Numbered from the stretch's first letter, positions 7,736-16,015 are shown. The stretch: 22,500 nt of DNA from Prorocentrum cordatum (GCA_963575745.1 CAUYUJ010013858.1:226005-248504), one strand, 5' to 3'. Numbers and translations are program-made. The notes: generated by a model not told the origin, from the letters alone.

Positions 7736-7834
7736 CGGAGGTGCGCGCGGCTTTCTTGGCTCGGCGCTGGGCCCCCCCTGGCGGGCCCCTGGCGCCACCA
7801 ACTCCGATCCAAGGAATCCGCGCGGATTTTCGAG
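7736..7834. repeat. Hairpin element H1, copy 2
   Basis: The left arm at 7736-7766 (GGTGCGCGCGGCTTTCTTGG in its core) is inverted against the right arm at 7802-7834 (ATCCAAGGAATCCGCGCGGA in its core). The loop is about 35 nt and includes a GGGCCCCCCC tract. The right arm with its outer flank also matches the solo arm at 17816-17868, including CACAAGCACGA-like flanking bases. Confidence 0.8.
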
Positions 7835-7864
7835 AAGTCGTGCTTGTGCCCTTTGTCGTCCCTC

Positions 7865-7928
7865 GGAACGCTCTGGGACGGCCGCGGCGCCCGATGCATC
7901 CTGCAGAAGCGCCGGATCTCAGAGATCC
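7865..7928 (-). repeat. Dispersed family R12, single copy
   Basis: GGAACGCTCTGGGACGGCCG and the following GCGGCGCCC, ATCCTGCAGAAGC and TCAGAGAT blocks match the doubled copy at 16639-16766. The minus-strand reading APRPSQS is shared by both places. Confidence 0.65.
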
Positions 7929-7980
7929 CGAGTGTGTCCTGGTCCGATTGCGTCCTGTCCCCGGTGGTGCAGGGAGCCAT

Positions 7981-8019
7981 GCCGGCCCATCCGTGATCGC
8001 AGCGTGGGCACCGCTGCAA
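7981..8019 (+). repeat. Dispersed family R11, copy 1
   Basis: GCCGGCCCATCCGTGATCGC followed by AGCGTGG recurs at 8308-8345 and, slightly changed, at 19929-19972. Each is about 35-40 bp. Confidence 0.7.
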
Positions 8020-8307
8020 TCTTTTCCCATCGGTCTGTTCCGGGCCAGGGCGCGCTGAGCGCGCTCCTCACCCGAGTCCAAGACAAAATCAAGTCCTTCT
8101 CCTCCGTCAGGGGCAACGCTAGGGGGGAATCTGCTCCGGGGAGGTTGCATCGACCCCAAATCGCCCATTCAGCGCCGATAGGGGCCCGATAGTCTTCCCC
8201 TCCGGGGCCACATCGCCGATTCAGAGGCAATGTGGCCGATTCCACCACAACGTTCCGCCTCAGGGCCCCTCCGCGCAGGAGTGGGGTGGTGGCTCAGGAA
8301 TTGTCTG

Positions 8308-8345
8308 CCGGCCCATCCGCGATCGCAGCGTGGACGCGCTCCAGC
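8308..8345 (+). repeat. Dispersed family R11, copy 2
   Basis: GCCGGCCCATCCGCGATCGC followed by AGCGTGGACGCGCTCCAGCC. It lies 327 bp after copy 1. Between them, at 8206-8237, an 8-bp perfect inverted repeat (GGCCACAT / ATGTGGCC) encloses 16 nt. Confidence 0.7.
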
Positions 8346-8777
8346 CCCCGTTTTCGCCCCTCGCCCTCACCCAGAAGTTCTCTGAGCTCTGCCCATGTGT
8401 CCACCCGAATTGCGGCGCATCTCAACATCGGCGCCGCCGCGGTGCGCCCGCTGCGGCGGACCCCGGGTTCCACGGGTCCCGGAGTCACGGGTCCCCTGGC
8501 CCCCCGACCCCCCCGTCCCCGCCAGGCCCCCGACACCCCACCCTTGCCCTGACCTTCTCAGACCTTCGATTGGAAGCCAGGCGTCGAGGTCCTGGTGCTA
8601 TTCCTGAGCCCCTGGGCTTCGTTTCTGCATGGGCTGGTGGGACTTTTTTTGATCGCGACCGCGGCGAGGCAAAGTCGGGCGGCGTCCAGGATATCGCATC
8701 CGGGCAACGACCTAAATTAGCGTTGGTGGGGACACTTTTTTCCTCACGGGCGCAAGCGGACGCGCAGGCGCCGAGTC
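8346..8777. other. GC-rich spacer with repeated GGTGGGGACAC
   Basis: No gene is recognised. TTTCTGCATGGGCTGGTGGG at 8622-8641 matches, inverted, the outer flank of the right arm near 9500-9525. GGTGGGGACAC occurs at about 8726 and 8782. Confidence 0.5.
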
Positions 8778-9509
8778 GGCTGGTGGGGACACGCGAAGCG
8801 TCAACAATTTAAGCAAAGTGTGTTATTTCTTCTCTCGCCCTGCCTCGTGGCCCCGGTCTTGCCGGGCTGCCAGCGCAGGTGTGATGGTTGTAGTTTCTTC
8901 CAGCACCGCCGTGGTCTTGCCTGGGCTCGGTGCCGCTGTGGGAGCACCCCATTCCTGAGCCCTCTTGGAAGGTCAGGGCGGGCCCCCCCGCGCCCGCCCC
9001 CCGCCGGCAGCAGGAGATAAACGCCACGACATTTGCTCGCCCCGAGCCAGCCAGCCACGACGTGCGCGCCTTGAAGCGGATCCGCGCGAGCGGCGCCCCC
9101 TCGTTCCGTACAACTTGGGTTCGGGCGTTGTGCGCAGGTTGGCAGTTGCGGCCACTCTCCGTGCCAGGCCTCTCACGAGCGGCGAACATATCCGTGTATC
9201 CGCGCTTTCGCGGTCTGGATCGGGGCGCGATTCCGTGGATACGCGGTCGCAGGGATACCGTGATGCATGCCGCGCGGTGCTTCTCGACAAAAACGCCCCG
9301 TATCCGCGTGGTCGCGGCCCAGGGGCCCGGCCCGCGAGGCCGCGGATACGGATGCGCGTTTCGCCCACGATCGGGCCCCCGACGCGAAGACTTGGGGGAT
9401 TCCGACCTGCCAGCTTTCGGCATTGATGACGGGCTTCTGCCACCATTTTTTTCCCTCCTCGAGGAAGCGCAACCATGAATTGTTGACGCTTCGCGAATCC
9501 CCACCAGCC
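8778..9509. repeat. 32-bp inverted repeats bounding 668 bp
   Basis: The left arm 8778-8809 (GGCTGGTGGGGACACGCGAA then GCGTCAACAATT) and the right arm 9478-9509 are inverted copies, with 30 of 32 positions matching. The interior shows no transposase and no convincing ORF. No target-site duplication is visible outside the arms. Outer similarity continues to a third copy near 8620, so the arms may be an inverted pair of a dispersed repeat and not true transposon ends. Confidence 0.7.
9185..9360. repeat. Cluster of GTATCCGCG motifs and hairpins
   Basis: GTATCCGCG or its complement occurs at about 9196, 9234, 9300 and 9341, with shorter forms at about 9188 and 9252. The copies at 9300-9319 and 9329-9349 face each other and form a long GC stem around CAGGGGCC. 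The cluster lies inside the inverted-repeat-bounded segment. Confidence 0.65.
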
Positions 9510-9604
9510 CATCCAGAAACGCTGCCCAGAGGAATTGCCTGGATCAGGGAAGTGGGCAGCACACAGAGGAAGCAATTATGAGACATCTTGGGATATCTGG
9601 AGCC

Positions 9605-10275
9605 ATCTTGGAGGTCATCATGGCCTCTCCTAGGCGCTCTTGGAGTCATCTTAATCAGTGTTCCCCCCCAAGAAGCCAACATGTGGCTAAAACCTTTGTG
9701 AAATCAATGATTTGGCATTCTCGCCGAGGCCTCTTGGAGCATCTTGTGTGCCTCTGGGGGGTCTCTTGGGGCCTCTTGGGGGTCTCTTGGGGGCCTCTTG
9801 GGGGCCTCTTGGGGGCCTCTTGGGGCCATCTTGGGGCCATCTTGGGACCTCTTTGGGACCTCCTTGGCGCTTCTTGGGGCCATCTTGAAGGAGATCGATC
9901 AAACAAGAGGGGAGCATTAATTCGCGTCCCCCCCCAGGAGGCAAACATGGGGCCAAAACCTTAGTAACACCAGTGATTTTGGCTTCCTCGCCGAGACCGT
10001 TTTGGCATTCTCGCCGAGGCCTCTTGGAGCATCTTGTGTGCCTCTGGGTGGTCTCTTGGGGCCTTTTAGGGGTCTCTTGGGGGCCTCCTGGGGGCCTCTT
10101 GGGGGCCTTTTGGCGCCATCTTGGGGCCATCCTGGGACCTCTTGGGGCCTCCTTGGCGCTTCTTGGGGCCATCTTGGAGGAGATCTATCGAAGAAGTGCG
10201 GAGCATCAATTAGCCTCGCCCCCTCAGGAGGCCAAAATGGGGCCAAAACCTAAGTCAAATCAATGAGTTTGGCTT
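9605..10275 (+). repeat. 290-bp tandem duplication with internal short satellite
   Basis: TTTGGCATTC starts matching stretches at 9711 and 10001, exactly 290 bp apart. Each unit holds a 10-12 bp satellite based on TCTTGGGGGCC (about 9753-9890 and 10043-10180), then GGAGATC, a GAGCATYAATT block, and AGGAGGC...GGGGCCAAAACC. A third copy of the end block precedes the first unit (9605-9710). Minus-strand frames read as Pro/Arg/Gln repeats, which is the satellite. Confidence 0.9.
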
Positions 10276-10530
10276 CCTCGCCGAGGCCGTTTTGGACGCT
10301 CTGACACCTCGCGGCCCCCCCCCCTCCCTCCCCGAAGGGGAAGAAGGAGGGGTGGAAGAGGAAACGCCCTAAACCACCGACGCCCAGAGGGCTGGTGGGA
10401 TTAAGGCGCGCGGATTAGCGGTGGGTCCCGTTTCCACGCCGAGTCGGCTCCCACCGTCGCCCCCAACTGAGCGGGCACTGGCGCCATGCTCCTGGGGCCC
10501 CCGGCCGCGCTCCGCGGATCCGGCGCGCCC
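10276..10530. other. GC-rich spacer with C/G tract hairpin
   Basis: At about 10311-10357 a run of C and T faces a run of G and A across GAA, giving a possible hairpin or G-quadruplex on the opposite strand. No gene is recognised. Confidence 0.4.
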
Positions 10531-10570
10531 GATCCGTGGATCTGACGCTCACGCGCCAGATCCACGGATC
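10531..10570. other. Perfect 14-bp inverted repeat
   Basis: GATCCGTGGATCTG at 10531-10544 and CAGATCCACGGATC at 10557-10570 pair perfectly around a 12-nt loop. GCGGATCC-type bases also lie just upstream at about 10514. Confidence 0.8.
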
Positions 10571-11212
10571 CCCGGCCCATGCCTTGCCAGTTTGAAGCAT
10601 ATCCCTATCCCCATGTTTGGTATCACCCCACCTGAATGCCGATCTTGAGGATTCCCCCAGTTTCTGAGGGCTATTCCCTAAGATCGTCGTCGCCTTTTGC
10701 TCGCCCATCTTAGGGGTAGGGATAAGTTCGAGGCTGGTTAATGTCAGCGTGCGCCCCCGACATGAGCCCAGCCCCCCCCGCCGCATGGTTCGGTGGCAAG
10801 CCACGGGAGCCTCGAATGCCCCCTCAATTCCGTCTCTGGCGTGGACCAGCGCCTGGGAGTCGATGAGGTGGCGCCGATTCAGCGCCGACGTGGCGTCGAC
10901 GCGGCGTCGAGGAGCGTCGACTGGGGGTCGAGAGTGCTCCGCGTCGATCGGCGTCGAGCCGCCGGAGCCGACGAGACGGCACGGAGAGGCCCCCACGAGC
11001 TGGCCCCCGCGGCCTCGCCGCCCCAGGAGCGAGGCCGCGGAGCTGCGCGAGTCGGCGGCGACCCTGTGGGACGCGGAGGCGCGGGCCTCGGCCTCGGCAG
11101 GCGGCGTGGCGCGTGCGGGAGGGGGGGGGGGGCGGCCGCTGGGCCCCCCTCCCATCGGCCCAGGCATGAGCGCGGCGTGAGAGAAGCCAGGGGACGGCGG
11201 GTTTTTCGTTGT
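10571..11212. other. GC-rich spacer with GCGTCGA-type subrepeats
   Basis: About 10880-10960 contains six or more GCGTCGA or close variants at irregular 8-20 bp spacing. About 11020-11110 is open in several frames with Ala/Glu-rich segments (EAAELRESAATLWDAEARAS), faintly like a coiled coil, followed by a G11 tract. No gene is claimed. Confidence 0.4.
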
Positions 11213-11325
11213 CTTCGGCCCCCCAGAGACGACTCGGGAGGAAGCACCGGCCCCCAGAGGGAAGGGTCTGGACTTCTGGGGACGCCGAACAGAACACATC
11301 AGGACGTCGCATGTCTGGGTTAGCA
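11213..11325 (+). repeat. Dispersed family R5, copy with internal deletion
   Basis: It matches 14600-14727 in the same orientation. The 3' part is closest: GGGGACGCCG, ATCAGGACGTCGCATGTCTG. About 35 bp present in the 14.6-kb copy (the CCCTCGCCGGG to GACCGTCAG part) are missing here. Confidence 0.75.
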
Positions 11326-11436
11326 GGCTTCGAGTAGGGGATCGACTACATAATTCATTTGCCCCAAACTTGATTTGTCCTGCCGAATCTCAGAGGAGGA
11401 CTTAGGAATCCGTATCTATACCCCCCTTCGCCCGTT

Positions 11437-11630
11437 TTCCTCGTTTTGGAGCTTCCTGGGAGGCTCTCGTCGCCACCGCTGGACTCGCCTCGAAATCCGA
11501 GTCAGAATGCACACCGGGAGAGGTTCGGGGAGTAGCGGTATCGGTACATGTTGGTTTCCCCCAGAATCCAAAATTGTTTCGTGGATTCGAAAGAAAAAAT
11601 CAAGTTCGGGGTACATCAAGTCTGGAGTCG
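11437..11630 (+). repeat. Dispersed family R2, copy 2
   Basis: It matches 6310-6420 and then 6681-6723 with almost nothing between the two blocks. Shared bases include GTCAGAATGCAC, GGGAGAGGTT, GGGGAGTAGCGGTATC and GATTCGAAAGAAA. Confidence 0.7.
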
Positions 11631-11827
11631 ATCCCCTACTCGAAGGCTTTCGGACCGAAGTCCTCGGGTTCGGTAGCAACTCATGGGGGCACTTCTCGGA
11701 ATTATGGCCCCGGGCCCGGGGCCCAGGGGAGTGGCTTGGTGATTGCGCCCTGGTTTTAAGTCGGGCGTGTCCTTCTACAGGATGAATATCCAAAAATAGT
11801 AAGATTCGTCAGGGAACGTTTTTAAAC

Positions 11828-11857
11828 ATCATGTTTTAGAATATCATGTTTTACATT
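11828..11857 (+). repeat. 15-bp direct duplication in an AT-rich patch
   Basis: ATCATGTTTTAGAAT is followed directly by ATCATGTTTTACATT. The surrounding 60 bp are AT-rich and separate the upstream unique sequence from the CTC array. Confidence 0.85.
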
Positions 11858-11928
11858 TCCCAAACATCCTGTGGTGTTGGGGCCACGTTTTGAAGAGACA
11901 GCGCGCCGCGTCTCCTCTCCCCTCCTCT

Positions 11929-11998
11929 CCTCCTCCTCCTCCTCCTCCTCCTCCTCCTCCTCCTCCTCCTCCTCCTCCTCCTCCTCCTCCTCCTCCTC
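11929..11998 (+). repeat. (CTC)n microsatellite
   Basis: About 23 near-perfect CTC units. It is followed by a loose ATC/CGT patch (12017-12050) and then, about 30 bp later, by the 77-bp satellite. Confidence 0.97.
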
Positions 11999-12081
11999 AC
12001 CCTCCTCCCTCTTTCCATCCGCATCATCATCGTCATCGTGATCGTCATCATCACCCCACACATTTCGGAACACCCCTCACG

Positions 12082-14338
12082 GTTCGTGGCCCCATAGGGA
12101 GCTCCACCGAAGGCTCCAGTGGCAGGGTCCCCATGCGTCACCGCCACCCAGGACAACGCTTCCTGGCCCCATAGGGAGCTCCATCGAAGGCTCCAGTGGC
12201 AGGGTCCGCCTGCGTCAACGCCACCCAGGACAGCGTTTCGTTGCCCCATAGGGAGCTCCACCGAAGGCTCCAGTGGCAGGGTCCGCATGCGGTGACGCCA
12301 CCCAGGACAGGACTTCGTGGCCCCATACGGAGCTTCACCGAAGGCTCCAGTGGCAGGGTCTGCATGCGTCAACGCCACCCAGGACAACGCTTCGTGGCCC
12401 CATAGGGAGCCCCATCGAAGGCTCCACCACATGCGTCAACGCCACCCAGGACAGTGTTTCGTGGTCCCACGGGGAGCTCCACCGAAGGCTCCAGTGGCAG
12501 GGTCCGCATGCGTCAACGCCACCCAGGACAGCGCTTCGTGGCCTCATAGGGAGCTCCACCGGAGGCTCCAGTGGCAGGGTCCGCATGCGTCAACGCCACC
12601 CAGGGCAGCGTTCCATGGGCCCATAGGGAGCTCCACCGAAGGCTCCAGTGGCAGGGTCCGCATGCTTCAACGCCACCCAGGACAGCGTTTTGGCTCCAGT
12701 GGCAGGGTCCGCATGCGTCAACGCCACCCATGACAGCGTTCCATGGGCCCATAGGGAGCTCCACCGATGGATCCAGTAGCAGAGTCCGCATGCGTCAACG
12801 CCACCCAGGACGGCGCTTCGTGGCCTCATAGGGAACTCCACCGAAGGCTCCAGTGGCAGGGTCCGCATGCGACAACGCCACCCAGGACAGCGCTTCGTGG
12901 CCACATAGGGAGCTCCACCGAAGGCTCCAGTGGCAGGGCCCGCATGCGTCAACGCCACCCAGGAGAGCGCTTCTTGGCCTCACAGGGAGCTCCACCGAAG
13001 GCTCCAGTGGCCGGGTCCGCATGCGTCAACGCCATCCAGGACAGCGCTTCGTGGCACCACAGAAGGCTCCACCGAAGGCTCCGGTCCGGGTGCATGGTCC
13101 GCATGCGTCCACAGGGAACTCCACCGAACGCTCCATTGGCAGGGTCCGCATGCGTCAACGCCACCCAGGAAACCGTTTAGTGGCCCCATAGGGAGCTCCA
13201 CCGAAGGCACCAGTGGCAGGGTCCGCATTCTTCCATAGGGAACTCCACCGAAGGCTCCAGTGGCAGGGTCCGCATGCGTCAACGCCACCCAGGACATCGC
13301 TTCGTGGCTCCATAAGGAGCTCCACCGAAGGCTCCAGTGGCAGGGCCCGCGTGCGTCAACGCCACCCAGGACAGCGTTTCGTGGTCCCCTAGGCAGCTCC
13401 ACCGAAGGCTCCAGTGGCAGGGTCCGCATGCGTCAACGCCACCCAGGACAGCATTTCTTGGCTCCATAGGGAGCTTCACCGAAGGAACCAGTGGCAGGAT
13501 CCGCATCTGTCAACGCCACCCAGGACAGCGTTCTGTGGGCCTGTAGGGAGCTCCACCGAAGGCCCCAGTGGCAGGGTCCGCATGCGTCAACGCCACCCAT
13601 GTAGGAACACCCCACACACGGTTCGTGGCCCCACACTGAGCTGCACCGAAGGCCCCAGTTGCAGGGCCCGCATGCGTCACCGCCACCTATGACATTTTTC
13701 CGTGGTCCCATAGGGAGTTCCACCGAAGGCCCCAGTGGCACCGTTTGCATGCGTCTCCCCCGCCCAAGTCAGCGCTTCGTGGCCAGATATGGAGCTCCAC
13801 CGAAGGCCCCAGTGGCACCGTTCGCATGCGTCTCCTCCCACCCAGCACAGCGTTTTGTGGCCCCATAGGAAGCTCGGCCGAAGGCACCAGTGGCACTGTT
13901 CGAATGCGTCTCCCCCACCTACGACAGCGCTTCGTGGCCCGTCGGGGAGCCCCACCGAGGGCTCCAGTGGCGCCGTTCGCATGCGTCTCCCCAATCCAGG
14001 ACAGTGTTTCGTGGCCCCATAGGGAGCTCCACCGAAGGTCCCAGTGGCGCCGTTCGCATGCGTCTCCCCCATCCAGGACAGCGCTTCGTGGCCTCATAGG
14101 GAGCTCCACCGAAGGCTCCAGTGGCAGAGTCCGCATACGTCAACGCCACCTAGGACAGCGCTCCACCGAAGGCTCCAGTGGCAGGGTCCGCATCTGTCAA
14201 CGCCACCCAGGACAACGCTTCGTGGCCCCATAGTGAGCTCCACCGAAGGCCCCAGTGGCGGTGTCCACATGCGTCCGCGCCACCGATTTCGGCGCACCCC
14301 TCGCACGCGTCGTGGCCCCATAGGGAGCTCCACCGAAA
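12082..14338 (+). repeat. 77-bp satellite array, about 30 units
   Basis: GAGCTCCAYC recurs at 12099, 12176 and 12253 and onward, with a modal period of 77 bp. The consensus runs GGAGCTCCACCGAAGGCTCC, AGTGGCAGGGTCCGCATGCG, TCAACGCCACCCAGGACAGC, GCTTCGTGGCCCCATAG. Subfamily A (GGGTCCGCATGCGTCAACGCC-type) fills 12099-13640 and 14104-14260. Subfamily B (CCGTTCGCATGCGTCTCCCC) fills about 13735-14100. Because 77 is not a multiple of three, every frame meets all three phases, giving overlapping ORFs of 60-190 codons in all six frames. These are not genes. Short units from internal deletions lie near 12425, 12690, 13085, 13225 and 14158. Confidence 0.98.
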
Positions 14339-14414
14339 GCAGTACCCACAGTGCGGCACTTGCGCGGCGAATTGCTCTATCATTGTTTGGCTTTCTCTGT
14401 TTCTCGTGGAGACT

Positions 14415-14446
14415 CCGCGTGCAGGGGGGACGTGCCCGACCTGACC
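14415..14446 (+). repeat. Dispersed family R7, copy 1
   Basis: TGCAGGGGGGACGTGCCCGA then CCTGACC. The same block stands at 17398-17430, 17883-17912 and 19503-19534, and inverted at 20189-20206. In each forward copy a T/C-rich stretch precedes the YAG, as in a splice acceptor. Confidence 0.8.
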
Positions 14447-14599
14447 CTGGTCTGGCCAGGGCTGCGATGCGGCCCTTCAAGGCCTGCGGGCACGGCGGAG
14501 CTTCGTGGGGCGGGCACAACGAGTCATCCCAGTGGACCCGCGCACCATCGCTGCTCCCACGGACTCCAGGCGTGATCGCGTCGTTTTGGTTCGTTCATT

Positions 14600-14970
14600 T
14601 CGGCCTTGGGCGGCCCTCGCCGGGTCTCGGGACCGTCAGAAAAAGACTCAGGATGAAAAACCGGCCCCGGGGAAAGGGTCCGACTTCGGGGACGCCGTCC
14701 TGGAGAAATCAGGACGTCGCATGTCTGTGACCGACTCACTGAACCAGGTCTGCCGCAGTTGGTGCTTCATCCGGTGGCGACAGTTCCGGTTAGTGGAACG
14801 GGGGCGGGGCGGGGGGGGGCCTCCCGCGGTACGAACCCAGACATGCGGCGTCCGGATTATTTCAGGACGGCGTCCCCGGCAGTCCAGACCCCTCTTCTGG
14901 TGCCCGGTTGTTCATCCTGAGTCGTTTTTTGACGGTCCTGGGGCCCGGCGAGGGCCCCCAGGGGCCGAAG
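14600..14970. repeat. Large inverted repeat of family R5
   Basis: The left arm 14600-14727 and right arm 14838-14970 are inverted copies about 130 bp long, with a 110-bp spacer. Paired blocks include GGCCCTCGCCGGG, GACCGTCA, GACTCAGGATGAA, GGGGACGCCGTCCTG and CGCATGTCTG. By eye about three quarters of positions agree. Single-arm copies lie at 4905-4985 and 11213-11325, and a weak one at 18608-18660. Confidence 0.85.
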
Positions 14971-15058
14971 AGGACAATCAACAAATGCCGCCTTGATTGT
15001 TTTGCGACGCGGTCACGTCTGGGATAGAGCGCGTTCTGTGGACGCCTGGAAGGCCGGG

Positions 15059-15318
15059 GGTTCGAACCGAGACGGGCCCTCCCCCCGCAGGAGTTGCAGG
15101 TGTGGAGGGTTCGACCTGCCGCCCCCCTTTCAAGGGAGGGGGGGGGGGGTCGAACCGGGGAGAGGGGCCCCCCCCTGAATTGTAGGGAGGGGGAGGGGTT
15201 CGAGCTGGCCCCCTTCCCCGCTCCCACCCCCCTTCCAGAGGGGGGAGGATTCGGGCCGGCACCCCGCCTTGGAAAACAGGGGGAGACCGAACCGAGCCCC
15301 CGCCCGCCTCTGCAACCG
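15059..15318 (+). repeat. GGTTCGA minisatellite with C- and G-tracts
   Basis: Six units start with GGNTTCGAACC-like bases at about 15059, 15108, 15149, 15196, 15249 and 15286. Spacing varies from 38 to 53 bp. Each unit carries a C run and a G run (for example CCCCCCTTTCAAGGGAGGGG) able to fold as a hairpin. GGTTCGA recalls a tRNA T loop, but no tRNA fold surrounds it. Confidence 0.7.
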
Positions 15319-15362
15319 ACGACGGCGAGCGCCAGCGCTGGCGCCGCCAGCGCCGTCGGGCA

Positions 15363-15438
15363 GCGACGACGACGACGACGACAACGACGACCACGACGAC
15401 GACGACGACAACGACGACCACGACGACGACGACGACGG
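15363..15438 (+). repeat. (GAC)n microsatellite with 30-bp higher order
   Basis: GAC triplets are interrupted in the same way twice by ACAACGACGACCACG, about 30 bp apart. The array therefore grew in blocks and not only by single triplets. Confidence 0.93.
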
Positions 15439-15465
15439 CGAGAACAGTTGATCGCTCGCACGTTT

Positions 15466-15762
15466 GCTCGAGCGGGCGAGCGAGCGAGCAAGCGAGCACC
15501 ATGCACTTAATGTTCCGCTCTCCCGATCCGACCCGCCCGACGCGCTTGCTCGCACGCTTGCTCGACCAGCGAGCGAGCAAGCGAGCACCCTGCACTGAAT
15601 GTGCCGCCCGCCTGGCCCGCCCCGCCCGACGCTCGCTCGCTTGCTCGAGCGAGCGAGCGAGCGAGCGAGGGGGCCGACTCCCCTCCTTCCCTCGCCCGCT
15701 CGCTCGCTCGCATGCTCCCTCCAGCTATAACGAGCGAGCGAGCAAGCGAGCACCGTGTGCAT
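15466..15762. repeat. Palindromic GAGC/GCTC islands
   Basis: Runs of GCTC are followed closely by runs of GAGC, forming imperfect palindromes. GAGCGAGCAAGCGAGCACC ends at 15500, 15589 and 15754. The first two are 89 bp apart and each is followed by a TGCACTNAATGT block; the third is followed by a related GTGTGCATTTG. An extra GAGC/GCTC pair with a GGGGCCGACTCCCCTCC spacer lies between copies two and three. Confidence 0.85.
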
Positions 15763-16015
15763 TTGAAAGTCCCGCCCGCATCACTCGCTCGAGCGCGGAG
15801 AGCATTCCAGCTCGTGCCCCAAGGGCACGGTGGCAGTCAGGAACCGTGGCTGGACTGATGGTGGTCCAGCCTACTTCAGCCTGAACCACCGGAAAGACTT
15901 TCGAGCGCCAAGAGAGTGCCGAGACTGGAGTTTTACACGTGTCGGGCTTTGGGAGGCGACACTCGCTCGACATTGCTTGGGTACTTTTCGAGGTGATCGA
16001 AATTGTTTCTGGGAT
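15763..16015. other. Unique spacer
   Basis: No repeat or gene was recognised between the GAGC islands and R1 copy C. Confidence 0.5.

Larger units (their letters stand above)
6697..8168 (-). other. Two long overlapping minus-strand ORFs
   Basis: One frame is open for 440 codons (8019 to 6697) and another for 341 codons (8168 to 7143). At least one must be spurious because they overlap by about 880 bp. Both are rich in Arg, Pro, Gly and Cys, and neither shows a recognisable domain. The region has few TA dinucleotides, which removes TAA and TAG stops in all frames. Both hairpin elements lie within the longer ORF, in the same frame. A real gene, possibly with introns, cannot be ruled out. Confidence 0.15.

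Noticed and set aside
9655-10246. Pro/Arg/Gln-repeat ORFs on the minus strand
   Set aside because: They are translations of the TCTTGGGGGCC satellite. The 290-bp unit length is not a multiple of three.
12090-14233. Many ORFs of 60-190 codons on both strands across the 77-bp array
   Set aside because: They follow from the repeat: a 77-bp period rotates through all frames and the unit has few stops. Overlapping frames on both strands cannot all be genes.
15059-15318. tRNA genes suggested by repeated GGTTCGA
   Set aside because: No acceptor, D or anticodon arm can be drawn around any copy, and the word recurs as part of a minisatellite.
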